Below, piece by piece: positions 32,040-38,495 of a stretch of 38,495 bases of DNA. How positions within the stretch are numbered: position 1 is the first letter of the stretch; the number at the start of each line of letters is the position of its first letter. The stretch is from Patescibacteria group bacterium (GTDB taxonomy: Bacteria; Patescibacteriota; WWE3; UBA101185; UBA10185). A program made the position numbers and the translations under genes. A model generated the notes under the pieces. That model did not search any database. It was not told where the DNA came from and saw nothing but the letters and a program-made list of their open reading frames with translations. The stretch covers positions 1 to 38,495 of the forward strand of contig BPJL01000010.1 of NCBI GenBank assembly GCA_026004595.1, written 5' to 3'.

Positions 32040-32969
32040 ATGGCAGAATTGAAATACCCACCACTTTATAATGGGCTTCAAAAGACTTTGGATGCCCAAT
32101 TGAATGTTGGGGTTACATCGCAAATGACCCTTAACAACACCACGGGTGTTCAGAACAAGCCCGGTGTTGTAGTTATAGATAGGATTGATACTTCAGGGGC
32201 AGAAAAAAGCTCGGTTGTTAGAGAGTATATTTCTTATACAGGAGTATCAGGAAATAACCTTATAGGGCTTACAAGGGGATTGGGTGGCTCAACAGACCAA
32301 GACCACGCTGTCGGTGCGATTGTAGAGTTTATACCAGATGTTACAGTTTTTCAGGCAATTAACGATGTTATAACTACAGAGCACAATCCAGATGGGACAC
32401 ACAACTTACCTGCTAATACGTCCCTTACCACTCCCAAAATAGTAACTTCTATCAAGGATGCTAATGGTAATGAAGCAATAGAAATTCCCGCTACTGCCTC
32501 TGCGGTAAATCAGGTGAAAATCACCAACGCCGCAACAGGTTCTGCGCCAGAGGTGGCTGGGTCTGGAGACGATGCAAATGTTGGCTTGAAACTAAATACA
32601 AAAGGAACAGGGCTTATTGAAAGCGTTAAGGGGCATAAGTTTGATACAGAGGCAGTTTTTGACGCCGAATATGACAACGGAAATTCTGGGGCATCTGCAA
32701 CAATCAACTGGACAAATGGAAACAAACAAAAACTAACCTTGACAGGAAATGCAACTCTTACTTTTACAAACCCCTCTGGGGCATGCAATCTTATATTGAA
32801 GCTGGTACAGGACGCAACAGGGGGGAGATCCCCCACCTTCCCTTCCTCTGTTAAATGGGTGGGAGGTAGTGCGCCCACTTGGAGCACGGCAGCCAATGCT
32901 GTAGATATAGTTGCACTTTATTTTGACGGAACAAACTATTATGCACAGGCTGGTATAGGTTTTGCCTAA
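32040..32969 (+). CDS. tail fibre/receptor-binding protein candidate
   Basis: 309 residues. The start at 32040 is used rather than the upstream TTG at 32031, which is inside the -10 box. 'EYISYTGVSGNNLIGLTRGL' then 'DQDHAVGAIVEFI' is a repeat-like fibre shaft motif seen at the base of many tail fibres (i.Ytg..gn.l.gvtRg...s...Ha.Ga.V). The C-terminal part (GNATLTFTNPSGACNLILKL ... VDIVALYFDGTNYYAQAGIGF) is the common phage fibre head 'n..tltf.np......l.l.q....' that ends a fibre. Confidence 0.65.
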   Translation: MAELKYPPLYNGLQKTLDAQLNVGVTSQMTLNNTTGVQNKPGVVVIDRIDTSGAEKSSVVREYISYTGVSGNNLIGLTRGLGGSTDQDHAVGAIVEFIPDVTVFQAINDVITTEHNPDGTHNLPANTSLTTPKIVTSIKDANGNEAIEIPATASAVNQVKITNAATGSAPEVAGSGDDANVGLKLNTKGTGLIESVKGHKFDTEAVFDAEYDNGNSGASATINWTNGNKQKLTLTGNATLTFTNPSGACNLILKLVQDATGGRSPTFPSSVKWVGGSAPTWSTAANAVDIVALYFDGTNYYAQAGIGFA

Positions 32970-32971
32970 AA

Positions 32972-33583
32972 ATGGGGAAAATATATAAACAAATATGTAA
33001 AGAATGTGGAACCTATTACGAGGGAAGGGGGATGTATTTTTGTTCTGTTAAGTGTTCTGGTAAAAACGAAGATAGGATTAGAAAGCATGCAGAAGCAATC
33101 AGAGGCCGTCCGTCTTGGAACAAAGGGTTAAAAGGGTGGAAATCAAACGATGCGCTAAAGCAGTGGTGTTTGAATGGAGGAAAGCCGTGGAACAAGGGAC
33201 TGAAAGGAATCCACTTTTCTCCTGATACAGAATTTAAGAAAAACGACCCCCGTATAACAGGCAAAAACAATCCGAATTGGAAAGGGGGGGTGTCGGAAGA
33301 AAATAGAAAATTAAGGAAAAGAAAGGAATATATTGAGTGGAGAAATGCTGTATATGCTAGAGACGGTTGGGCCTGTAAAATTTGTAAGAAAAAATTACAA
33401 GCTGGAAATATAGTTGCCCACCATATTAAAAGTTTTTCAAACCACAAAGACAAGAGGTTGGATGTTGATAATGGAGTAACACTATGTCGTTCCTGCCATG
33501 CGCTTATACACAATCCTAAAAACAAATTTATAAAGGACGCTAATGAGTCGTATTTTGGACAATCGGTAGCTAACTTTAACTAA
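32972..33583 (+). CDS. HNH homing endonuclease with NUMOD3 motifs
   Basis: 203 residues. An N-terminal zinc finger (CKECGTYYEGRGMYFCSVKC) and two NUMOD3 DNA-binding motifs (GRPSWNKGLKGWK; GKPWNKGLKGIH) come before the HNH nuclease: ARDGWACKICKKKLQ, AHHIKSFSN, DNGVTLCRSCHALIH. Free-standing genes of this type cut unoccupied alleles next to their site and copy themselves. It is inserted between two fibre genes, 2 nt after the first one's stop. Confidence 0.85.
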   Translation: MGKIYKQICKECGTYYEGRGMYFCSVKCSGKNEDRIRKHAEAIRGRPSWNKGLKGWKSNDALKQWCLNGGKPWNKGLKGIHFSPDTEFKKNDPRITGKNNPNWKGGVSEENRKLRKRKEYIEWRNAVYARDGWACKICKKKLQAGNIVAHHIKSFSNHKDKRLDVDNGVTLCRSCHALIHNPKNKFIKDANESYFGQSVANFN

Positions 33584-33638
33584 TGAATAACAAAAAAACT
33601 ATTCATAGACATTATCACTAAATTTTAGCTAAGTAAAA

Positions 33639-34343
33639 ATGGCAGCAAATACAAAATCACTACAATTCGGCACAAGCGGAACAAGAGATATACCGCACCA
33701 GTCTTACATAAACTTTGGTAGCGGTTCTTATACCATCTCTTTTTGGTTCAAAAAATCTTCCGTTCCGTCTGCCAGAGCACCACTTTTTCATAAAATAAAC
33801 TCAGGTAATAACTGGCCTTTGGATTTGTCTATTAGAGAATCAGGGAGTGGTGTAGCTGGATATATAGAAGTACAACAATGGAACGGCACGACTAATCCTA
33901 TATGGAGAACCCAACAAAATGTGTGTGATAACTCATGGCATTATATTACCATTGTTCTGAATGATAGCGGAACTAACCGAATAGCTGTTGACGGAGTTGA
34001 AAAATCAACAGCTACACATTTGGCGGTAACAACCGCCAATAATGTGAGATTGAATAGTGATTCTACCGGTTCATCTCCTAGTGGGTTTTTTATTGATGAG
34101 CTGGTTATTTATAATGTTGTACTATCAATCTCAGAGGCTTATTCCAGAAGAAACCACGATCATGCGGCAAGGGGCTACTCGAACTTGCAGGGGTATTATA
34201 AGTTGAACGACAACACTAACGATGATTCTGCCAATGCCAATCACATGACAGGCACTGGTGGGTCTTTTGTTACTGATGTGCCGTTCAGCACTTATGAAGA
34301 GCCAGGAGGAGACATGGCAATCTTTTTTGGTTCTAATTTTTAG
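33639..34343 (+). CDS. LamG/concanavalin-type fibre protein
   Basis: 234 residues. SYINFGSGSYTISFWFKKSS, SWHYITIVLNDSGTNRIAVD and FFIDELVIYNVVLSISEAYS are the beginning, middle and end strands of a laminin-G-like (LamG-3) jelly roll, which binds glycans. A C-terminal stretch (GYYKLNDNTNDDSANANHMT) repeats the start of another such domain. It is probably a receptor-binding subunit. Confidence 0.7.
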   Translation: MAANTKSLQFGTSGTRDIPHQSYINFGSGSYTISFWFKKSSVPSARAPLFHKINSGNNWPLDLSIRESGSGVAGYIEVQQWNGTTNPIWRTQQNVCDNSWHYITIVLNDSGTNRIAVDGVEKSTATHLAVTTANNVRLNSDSTGSSPSGFFIDELVIYNVVLSISEAYSRRNHDHAARGYSNLQGYYKLNDNTNDDSANANHMTGTGGSFVTDVPFSTYEEPGGDMAIFFGSNF

Positions 34344-34345
34344 GT

Positions 34346-34633
34346 ATGAAAAAAGACGAAATCATTCAAAACTTAATTGAGCTAAATACCAAAACAAATA
34401 CCGTTTTGGAAAGGGTGGCTGATGCAGTTGAAGATATGAATGAAAAATCAGAACTTCACACACGAGCCCTAGACGCAAACTCTAAAGCGGTTCAAGAGAT
34501 AGCAAGGTCTATTTCAGAAAACACCCAAGCCATAAACAAGATTATTTTCTTTGTTGTTTTTGCTTTGGTTTTGGCAATCATAGTTCTAGCTGGTGCAGAA
34601 AAGGTCTTAAAATTCATCAATGTTGGTATTTGA
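34346..34633 (+). CDS. coiled-coil membrane protein in the lysis region
   Basis: 95 residues: a helix with heptads (IQNLIELNTKTNTVLERVAD, VQEIARSISENTQAINK), then one transmembrane segment at about 66-86 (IIFFVVFALVLAIIVLAGA). The build fits phage holin/antiholin- or spanin-like accessory proteins, but no family is certain. The end overlaps the next membrane-protein gene by 14 nt. Confidence 0.5.
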   Translation: MKKDEIIQNLIELNTKTNTVLERVADAVEDMNEKSELHTRALDANSKAVQEIARSISENTQAINKIIFFVVFALVLAIIVLAGAEKVLKFINVGI

Positions 34634-34910
34634 TATTTTGCGAAGTATATTGTATTTAGCAGTGGGCACAAATGCCTTTATTGCTGCTTATATGTTTTAC
34701 AGGGCGGACTACAAACGTTCAAGGTTTGCCCGCTCTTTTGTACATTTATTGGTTACTTTGGGTCTTTATTCCTTTATGGCTTTGGGGATTACATTTTTCA
34801 GGGAAATTGCTTTGAATGTTGCTGTTTTTTTTGCGAATTTTCTTTTTATTCCACAGTTTTTGCTTTTTGTTGCACTTTGGAGGTTTATTCAGGAAGTTAC
34901 AAAAAACTAA
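34620..34910 (+). CDS. three-helix membrane protein, holin candidate
   Basis: 96 residues with three likely transmembrane segments (about 5-25, 40-60, 64-90; e.g. LHLLVTLGLYSFMALG-type leucine-rich stretches, AVFFANFLFIPQFLLFVALW). A small multi-span protein right before an M23 peptidase gene is the usual place for a holin. No sequence family is recognised, so this rests on topology and context. Confidence 0.5.
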   Translation: MLVFDILRSILYLAVGTNAFIAAYMFYRADYKRSRFARSFVHLLVTLGLYSFMALGITFFREIALNVAVFFANFLFIPQFLLFVALWRFIQEVTKN

Positions 34911-34915
34911 AAAGA

Positions 34916-34944
34916 TTGACAAAAATAACAAATATTATCAAAAT
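34916..34944 (+). promoter_or_regulatory. possible promoter before the peptidase gene
   Basis: TTGACA (34916-34921), 17-nt spacer, CAAAAT (34939-34944). The -10 is poor, but the start codon at 34954 again falls 9 nt after it. Confidence 0.4.
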
Positions 34945-34953
34945 AAATAAAAA

Positions 34954-35839
34954 GTGTTAAAAATTATCAAACCAAGCCCGAACCGCATAACCCAAGGGTA
35001 TTCTAACACCCATAAAGGTTATGATTTTTCAGGACGGGGCGATAAAAACGCATATTGTGTTGTGTATGGCAAAGTTGTTCAATCTAAGAATTCAGAAACA
35101 AGGAATTGGCAGGCTTTCAAAAATTCAGACCCGTATAAAAAAAACGAGAAATGGCAAGCTTATCACGGAGGATTACGGAAATTATTGCAAAATCAGGGGA
35201 GAAATTGAAGGCAAAAATTATTATTTTTTATACGCACATCTTGAAGCGGGCAGCGTCTTGCCTGTCGGGTCTGAAGTCAAGGTGGGTCAAGTAATTGGTC
35301 AAATTGGCAACACTGGCAACAGCACAGCGCCCCACCTACATTTTGAAGTCAGAGACGAAAACAATAACAACATACCAGTTGAATTTGTTGATGATATGCC
35401 AAAAAATCAAGAATTAGTATCAAAAGAACAAATCATCATAGACGCTTACAAAGCAGAAACTGGAGAGTTCCCTACCGACGATGAAAAGAAATGGAGACTT
35501 CAACAAAACCTCAACACAATTCAGCTAATCGAGAGTCTTCATCAGGATTCTAGGTTTTATGAAAAGTGGGTAAAACCCAACATCCCCGACAAAGATATAA
35601 GCTGGCATGAAACTGCTCTTTTGTATCAAGAATCTTTTGAGAAGATTAAAGAACTTTTGGGTGCTGCTCCTGCAGAAAACACAGAAGAAGTAATCGGCAG
35701 AATTAAAAAACTCATAGAAAGAAACAAAGAATTAGAAAAACTTCAAGAGCCTAAAACGATATACAAATATGAGAATAAAGACTATGTTCCGTTGATAAGG
35801 CTATCCAATATCATTGTTGCCATTCAAAAGGAGACATAG
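34954..35839 (+). CDS. M23 family metallopeptidase (LytM-type endolysin), reading frame interrupted
   Basis: The zinc ligands of M23 peptidases can be seen: the first His/Asp in [10 protein letters not shown], and the H-x-H in [12 protein letters not shown]; '[20 protein letters not shown]' and '[11 protein letters not shown]' are the connecting strands. The family cuts peptide cross-links of peptidoglycan. A C-terminal helical region (about the last 130 codons, with [18 protein letters not shown]) probably binds the wall or another phage part. The start is a GTG at 34954. The gene looks broken (about one break). With the lysozyme at 3463-4005 the phage has two wall enzymes of different specificity. 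Confidence 0.7.
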
Positions 35840-35853
35840 CTGTTTTAACAAAA

Positions 35854-36030
35854 ATGATTAGGTATATTATTTTGACTATAAAACACCTTAAAATGGCTCT
35901 GGTGAGCTTACAAAGCATATCTCAAAAAATAATGTGGTTTTTCATGGATAAATGCACAAAATGTGGGGGAGAATTGTATATCTGGAGTGCAAAAAAGGCT
36001 CATTGCATAAAATGCGGAGCTAAAAACTAA
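35854..36030 (+). CDS. small zinc-ribbon protein
   Basis: 58 residues from ATG 35854 (internal ATGs at 35893 and 35947 are possible). The core is CTKCGGELYIWSAKKAHCIK then CG, two CxxC knuckles 13 residues apart, a classic zinc ribbon. A TTGACT-like box overlaps its first codons, so the shorter form could have its own message. Possibly a nucleic-acid-binding accessory. Confidence 0.5.
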   Translation: MIRYIILTIKHLKMALVSLQSISQKIMWFFMDKCTKCGGELYIWSAKKAHCIKCGAKN

Positions 36031-36047
36031 AAGGAGGTGATAAAAAC

Positions 36048-36254
36048 ATGAACTGGAATTCTTTGCCAAAATGGGTGCGGGTCATTCCTTATGTTGCTGC
36101 ATCTGGTGCATTAACAGCAATTATTGACCATCTTTCACACATTCAAGTAAACGATGCTGTGTTGATGGCAGTTATCAATGTTTTGATTGTGATGCTAAAA
36201 GAAATAAAAATCCCAGGAGGTGAGAAAAATGAAAGAAAGACCAGAAGACCATAA
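36048..36254 (+). CDS. small membrane protein, second holin candidate
   Basis: 68 residues, strong ribosome site AAAGGAGGTG before the ATG. Two hydrophobic helices (IPYVAASGALTAIIDHL; AVLMAVINVLIVMLK) separated by a short loop, basic at the end. Small two-span proteins of this size (like phage 'class II' holins or phage_holin_4-type) sit beside endolysins. It overlaps the next gene by 26 nt. Confidence 0.5.
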   Translation: MNWNSLPKWVRVIPYVAASGALTAIIDHLSHIQVNDAVLMAVINVLIVMLKEIKIPGGEKNERKTRRP

Positions 36255-36393
36255 ATTAGAAGAATACAATGAAAACGACTTGAGTTATCTTGGATATTTG
36301 TCTGAAGAGGAGATTCTGAAGATGACACCAGAGGAATTATCTGAGTTGGCAGACCTGGTTGCCATGATAGACAGAAAACTTCTAGGTTCATGA
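36229..36393 (+). CDS. 54-residue acidic protein
   Basis: MKERPEDHKLEEYNENDLSY and then LSEEEILKMTPEELSEL, very acidic and helical. AGGAGGTGAG (36215-36223) precedes the ATG, and the stop overlaps the phosphoesterase ATG. A short bridge gene of unknown role. Confidence 0.55.
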   Translation: MKERPEDHKLEEYNENDLSYLGYLSEEEILKMTPEELSELADLVAMIDRKLLGS

Positions 36394-37334
36394 AAGAAAG
36401 AAGAATAAAAGCGGTAGATAAGAAAGATACTAATGTGTCTTTTAATCAGTGGCTTGAAGAGCTTAAACACAGACAAGATTTTGAACATAAAATAGACCCA
36501 ACCCAGAAAGAAGCAACAGTATATGTGTACGGGGAATATCCACACATACCGATTGGTATTTCTTTCTTAACTGATGTTCATTTTGGCAATTATGGTGTTG
36601 ATTATCATAGCCTAGATAAGCACCTTACGATTATTAAAGAAACACCTAACATGTTCATGTTTATGGGCGGGGACATGATTGACGCTTTTTCACCAACTAA
36701 ACACCCCACAGGAATGATGAATGACATCATGCCCCCAGATGAGCAGGCAGATATTATGCTTGGGGTTCTTGAGGATTTTGACCAACAGTCTAAGTTAGTT
36801 GGAGTGCTATTAGGGAATCATGATCATTTCATAAATGAGGCAGGATATAGATTTGAAAAATTTTTATCCAGAATAAAAGCCCCAGTATATCAGGGGGCGG
36901 GTAATCTGAACATTCTGGTAGGAGAAGGCGGTGAAAAATACAGGATTTTTGTCAGCCATACCCACTGGGGGTCGTCAAAAATCAACATCACAAATGCGGC
37001 AAAAAGAGCGTTGCAATTCACTAGCCCCGATGCAGACATGGCGTTTTTGGGTCATACTCATCAGGCTTCTTGTGAGATTTATCACATAGGTGGTAAACAC
37101 AAAATAGCCCTTGTGGGAGGCACATACAAAGTTGATGATAAATGGCTACAAAAATGGGGGAGTTTAGAAAAACCACTGGGTGGGTTTACAGTTTTCTTTT
37201 ATCCAGATAAACATCACATGGAAGTCGTCAGATACCCAGACATTGCTAGAGATGTAATACTAAGTATGATAAAATATGATAATAGACCAGACCCGTATAC
37301 TGAGCTAATCAAAAAACTCAAAAAATCCAAATGA
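36390..37334 (+). CDS. calcineurin-like metallophosphoesterase
   Basis: 314 residues with all the motifs of the family: D-x-H in LTDVHFG (D62, H64), GGD (93-95), GNHDH (142-146), SHTHWG (His190/192) and GHTH (221-224), which bind two metal ions and hydrolyse phosphoesters. A 50-residue helical N-terminus precedes the domain. Phage members act on nucleic acids, nucleotides or on host signalling nucleotides; nothing here tells which. ATGA overlaps on both sides tie it to a late operon. Confidence 0.8.
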   Translation: MKERRIKAVDKKDTNVSFNQWLEELKHRQDFEHKIDPTQKEATVYVYGEYPHIPIGISFLTDVHFGNYGVDYHSLDKHLTIIKETPNMFMFMGGDMIDAFSPTKHPTGMMNDIMPPDEQADIMLGVLEDFDQQSKLVGVLLGNHDHFINEAGYRFEKFLSRIKAPVYQGAGNLNILVGEGGEKYRIFVSHTHWGSSKINITNAAKRALQFTSPDADMAFLGHTHQASCEIYHIGGKHKIALVGGTYKVDDKWLQKWGSLEKPLGGFTVFFYPDKHHMEVVRYPDIARDVILSMIKYDNRPDPYTELIKKLKKSK

Positions 37335-37613
37335 GAAAAGAAAGAATCTACACCAACACCAACCCCAAAAACTTCACTGACGCAATAGATGAAAAAATAG
37401 ACCGCGAGAATATGCTCAGGCAGTTGTTACAAGAATTACCGGTTCAACAAAAACGCGTTGTTGTTGTTACGATTAAGCGGGTGGACAGATAAAGAGATAC
37501 AAGAAGAATACGATATTGTCAATCCTTCGTATTATTTATACATAGTCAAAAAAAAGGGTAAGAAACTTGCCGAAGATACAGGATATATAGAAAATAATCT
37601 TGACAAAAAGTAA
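37331..37613 (+). CDS. sigma-70 region 4-like small protein, reading frame interrupted
   Basis: After a short lead, NMLRQLLQELPVQQKRVVVV resembles 'L..LP..qr.V..L' of sigma region 4.1, and the next part (WTDKEIQEEYDIVNPSYYLY, then IVKKKGKKL) resembles the HTH (4.2) 'g.s..EIa...gis...v......al..L' with a -35-reading helix. Without regions 1-3 it could be a free region-4 protein that redirects host RNA polymerase, which would suit the unusual late promoters. The gene looks broken (about one break). Confidence 0.4.
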
Positions 37614-37627
37614 AAACTTGTTATACT
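37600..37627 (+). promoter_or_regulatory. promoter of the Cas12a-handle RNA
   Basis: TTGACA (37600-37605), 16-nt spacer, TATACT (37622-37627). No start codon with a ribosome site follows in the next 130 nt, so the first product should be an RNA beginning near 37634. Confidence 0.6.
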
Positions 37628-37633
37628 AATATA

Positions 37634-37755
37634 AAAGTATAAATTGCATGTACACCACATGCGGGTGTATATCCAATTTCTACTTTTGTAGATTAAATAA
37701 TAATATAGACATCCTCCGGGGAGAGGTGAAACCTTGGGTTATTCTACCTCTCCCC
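37634..37755 (+). ncRNA. candidate Cas12a crRNA-mimic RNA (solitary repeat unit)
   Basis: About 120 nt. First come two mutually exclusive hairpins: GCATGT/ACATGC (37646-37651 with 37657-37662) or TACACC/GGTGTA (37651-37656 with 37664-37669). Then the Cas12a-type handle (37675-37693), 24 nt of AT-rich guide-like sequence (37694-37717), and a 10-bp hairpin GGGGAGAGGT/ACCTCTCCCC (37718-37727 with 37746-37755) with an inner AACC/GGTT stem. The order promoter-handle-guide is the one a crRNA has. No protein gene is credible across it. By analogy with RNA anti-CRISPRs it would load host Cas12a uselessly or turn it to another target. Confidence 0.55.
37675..37693 (+). CRISPR. single Cas12a (type V-A) repeat-like handle, no array
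   Basis: AATTTCTACTTTTGTAGAT: stem TCTAC (37679-37683), TTTT loop, GTAGA (37688-37692), with the AAU lead and final U that form the Cas12a pseudoknot. It differs from the known handle AATTTCTACTCTTGTAGAT by one loop base. There is only one copy, its upstream half does not look like a full 36-nt type V-A repeat, and no cas gene is present. Confidence 0.7.
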
Positions 37756-37767
37756 ACTCACCAAAAA

Positions 37768-38082
37768 ATGAAAGAAATCAAAGAAACCCAACCACTACGA
37801 GACGGGGATAATCTTGTTTATGTTTTTGACAAAAAAACTTTTGAATCCTCTATTAAAGATAAAGTCGGGTTAATGTTAGTAAGAGAAGAGATTGTCAGAC
37901 ATATGGCTACGATTCTGCCCATATTTAAGCCACATTTAGTTGATAAAGATTCTTATGATATTGTAATTAGAGTTCCAGATATAGGATACAGAATAAGCGG
38001 GTGGTACTTCACAGATGATGCAGAAATACAAAAACTCCAACAAGAGGAAGACTTGTATTTTATGACTATAGAAAAAGCTTGA
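37768..38082 (+). CDS. hypothetical acidic protein beside the handle RNA
   Basis: 104 residues. The start is placed at ATG 37768, after the hairpin; an upstream ATG in frame would run through the RNA element. The make-up is acidic with helix-strand alternation (VGLMLVREEIVRHMATILPI, SYDIVIRVPDIGYRISGWYF). No family recognised. As the next gene after a possible anti-CRISPR RNA, it is worth testing as an anti-CRISPR, but that is only guilt by association. Confidence 0.55.
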   Translation: MKEIKETQPLRDGDNLVYVFDKKTFESSIKDKVGLMLVREEIVRHMATILPIFKPHLVDKDSYDIVIRVPDIGYRISGWYFTDDAEIQKLQQEEDLYFMTIEKA

Positions 38083-38085
38083 AAA

Positions 38086-38495
38086 ATGAAAAAAGAACTT
38101 CTGGCTATACCTGTTGCTCTGGGTGTTCTCTCCGCTGTTTTATCCAATTCAGACAATTCTTGTTCTCAAGTTAGATTCTTAGCTAGTAACAATAATCCAA
38201 GACCATCAAAACCCCTTATTAACCCAATAATCCAAGTAGAAGAAACTAGAGATGTATACAGAAACGGGCGGTGGGAAGTAGAAACCAGAATTGTATCCAA
38301 GGGTGTATTATATCCACCATATAGACGATTAGACCCGAATGTATGGGATGGTCATGACTTGGCTGTATGCATGCACGAAGAAGGAGGGGCAACGGTAATA
38401 GACAGAAACGGGAGGACATTGAATGTGCCGGTCAGAATGGCGCATCATATATATGACTATAATCGTGAATATCACATTATTAGGTTTTATGTAGT
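38086..38495 (+). CDS. secreted/lipoprotein-like protein, 3' end missing
   Basis: 136 codons are seen and the frame is open at the window edge. After MKKELLAIPVALGVLSAVLS, a signal peptide, comes a Ser/Asn-rich linker with one Cys (NSDNSC, a weak lipobox candidate), then a beta-rich domain (DVYRNGRWEVETRIV, HDLAVCMHEEGGATVIDRNG). It probably works outside the cytoplasmic membrane; family not recognised. Confidence 0.55.
   Translation, partial: MKKELLAIPVALGVLSAVLSNSDNSCSQVRFLASNNNPRPSKPLINPIIQVEETRDVYRNGRWEVETRIVSKGVLYPPYRRLDPNVWDGHDLAVCMHEEGGATVIDRNGRTLNVPVRMAHHIYDYNREYHIIRFYV

Noticed and set aside
33016-33525. 169-codon minus-strand ORF opposite the HNH gene
   Set aside because: Lies fully within a well-supported homing endonuclease gene and shows no family pattern.
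37634-37755. Start of a full type V-A CRISPR array
   Set aside because: Only one handle is seen, the sequence before it does not look like the 5' half of a 36-nt repeat, a coding gene begins 75 nt later and no cas gene is present.
1-38495. Recoded TGA (as in some CPR lineages)
   Set aside because: TGA ends many genes and forms the ATGA overlaps; reading it as an amino acid would run genes into each other.
1-38495. Integrase and attachment sites
   Set aside because: No tyrosine or serine recombinase is recognised; only the excisionase-like fragment at the left edge hints at a temperate past, and it may be a simple regulator.

Overview
This is most of the genome of a tailed double-stranded DNA bacteriophage, AT-rich and cut at both ends (the first and last genes are partial). 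TerS, TerL, portal, scaffold, an SU10-like (DUF5309-type) major capsid protein, a head-to-tail adaptor and a P22 gp10-like stabilisation protein follow each other, then two proteins that look like internal virion/ejection proteins and tail-fibre genes. I see no tape measure, major tail protein or sheath, so the particle is probably podovirus-like. TGA is used as a normal stop (many ATGA start/stop overlaps). The host cannot be fixed from this sequence. A Cas12a-type crRNA handle, a fibre repeat of a kind I associate with Patescibacteria (CPR) metagenomes, and an FtsZ tail-like peptide make a bacterium with Cas12a, possibly a CPR member, a reasonable guess.

Layout. 1-8.8 kb is the accessory/early region, with genes on both strands: small unknown genes, a PD-(D/E)XK nuclease, a leftward operon (HTH protein, FtsZ-tail-like microprotein, C5 DNA methyltransferase), a second leftward block (signal-anchor lysozyme, annealing-protein candidate), a divergent promoter pair, an RHH regulator and a replication initiator with internal dyad repeats, then a mosaic block (NinG-like nuclease, DUF6745-like protein, membrane protein). 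8.8-15.5 kb is packaging and head (TerS, TerL, zinc-finger protein, portal, scaffold, capsid). 15.5-20.1 kb is an unusual insert-like block of glycosyltransferase and methyltransferase genes. 20.1-28.9 kb is neck/stabilisation/ejection. 28.9-34.3 kb is tail fibres, with a homing-type HNH gene between them. 34.3-36.3 kb is lysis-like (small membrane proteins, M23 peptidase). 36.3-38.5 kb holds a phosphoesterase, a sigma-region-4-like protein, a candidate non-coding RNA and two unknown genes.

Two things stand out. (1) At 37675-37693, behind a good promoter and with no cas gene or second repeat, lies a 19-nt sequence matching the Cas12a crRNA handle, followed by a short AT-rich guide-like stretch and a strong hairpin: a candidate RNA anti-CRISPR (solitary repeat unit). 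(2) At 2373-2501 (minus strand) a 42-residue ORF carries DYLDIPAFIRK, almost identical to the conserved C-terminal peptide of FtsZ (E. coli DYLDIPAFLRK), suggesting a division-blocking mimic.

Regulation is also distinctive. Seven late promoters share TTG(A/C)AAACC, an exact 19-nt spacer and TATAAT/TAAAAT; a second set has TTGACA with 16-17 nt spacers. Many place the start codon 6-11 nt after the -10 box, implying leaderless mRNAs, while internal operon genes have strong AGGAGGT ribosome sites.

Several conserved genes (TerL, portal, C5 methyltransferase, annealing protein, M23 peptidase, sigma-like protein) do not read through in one frame; they are described as broken without detail.
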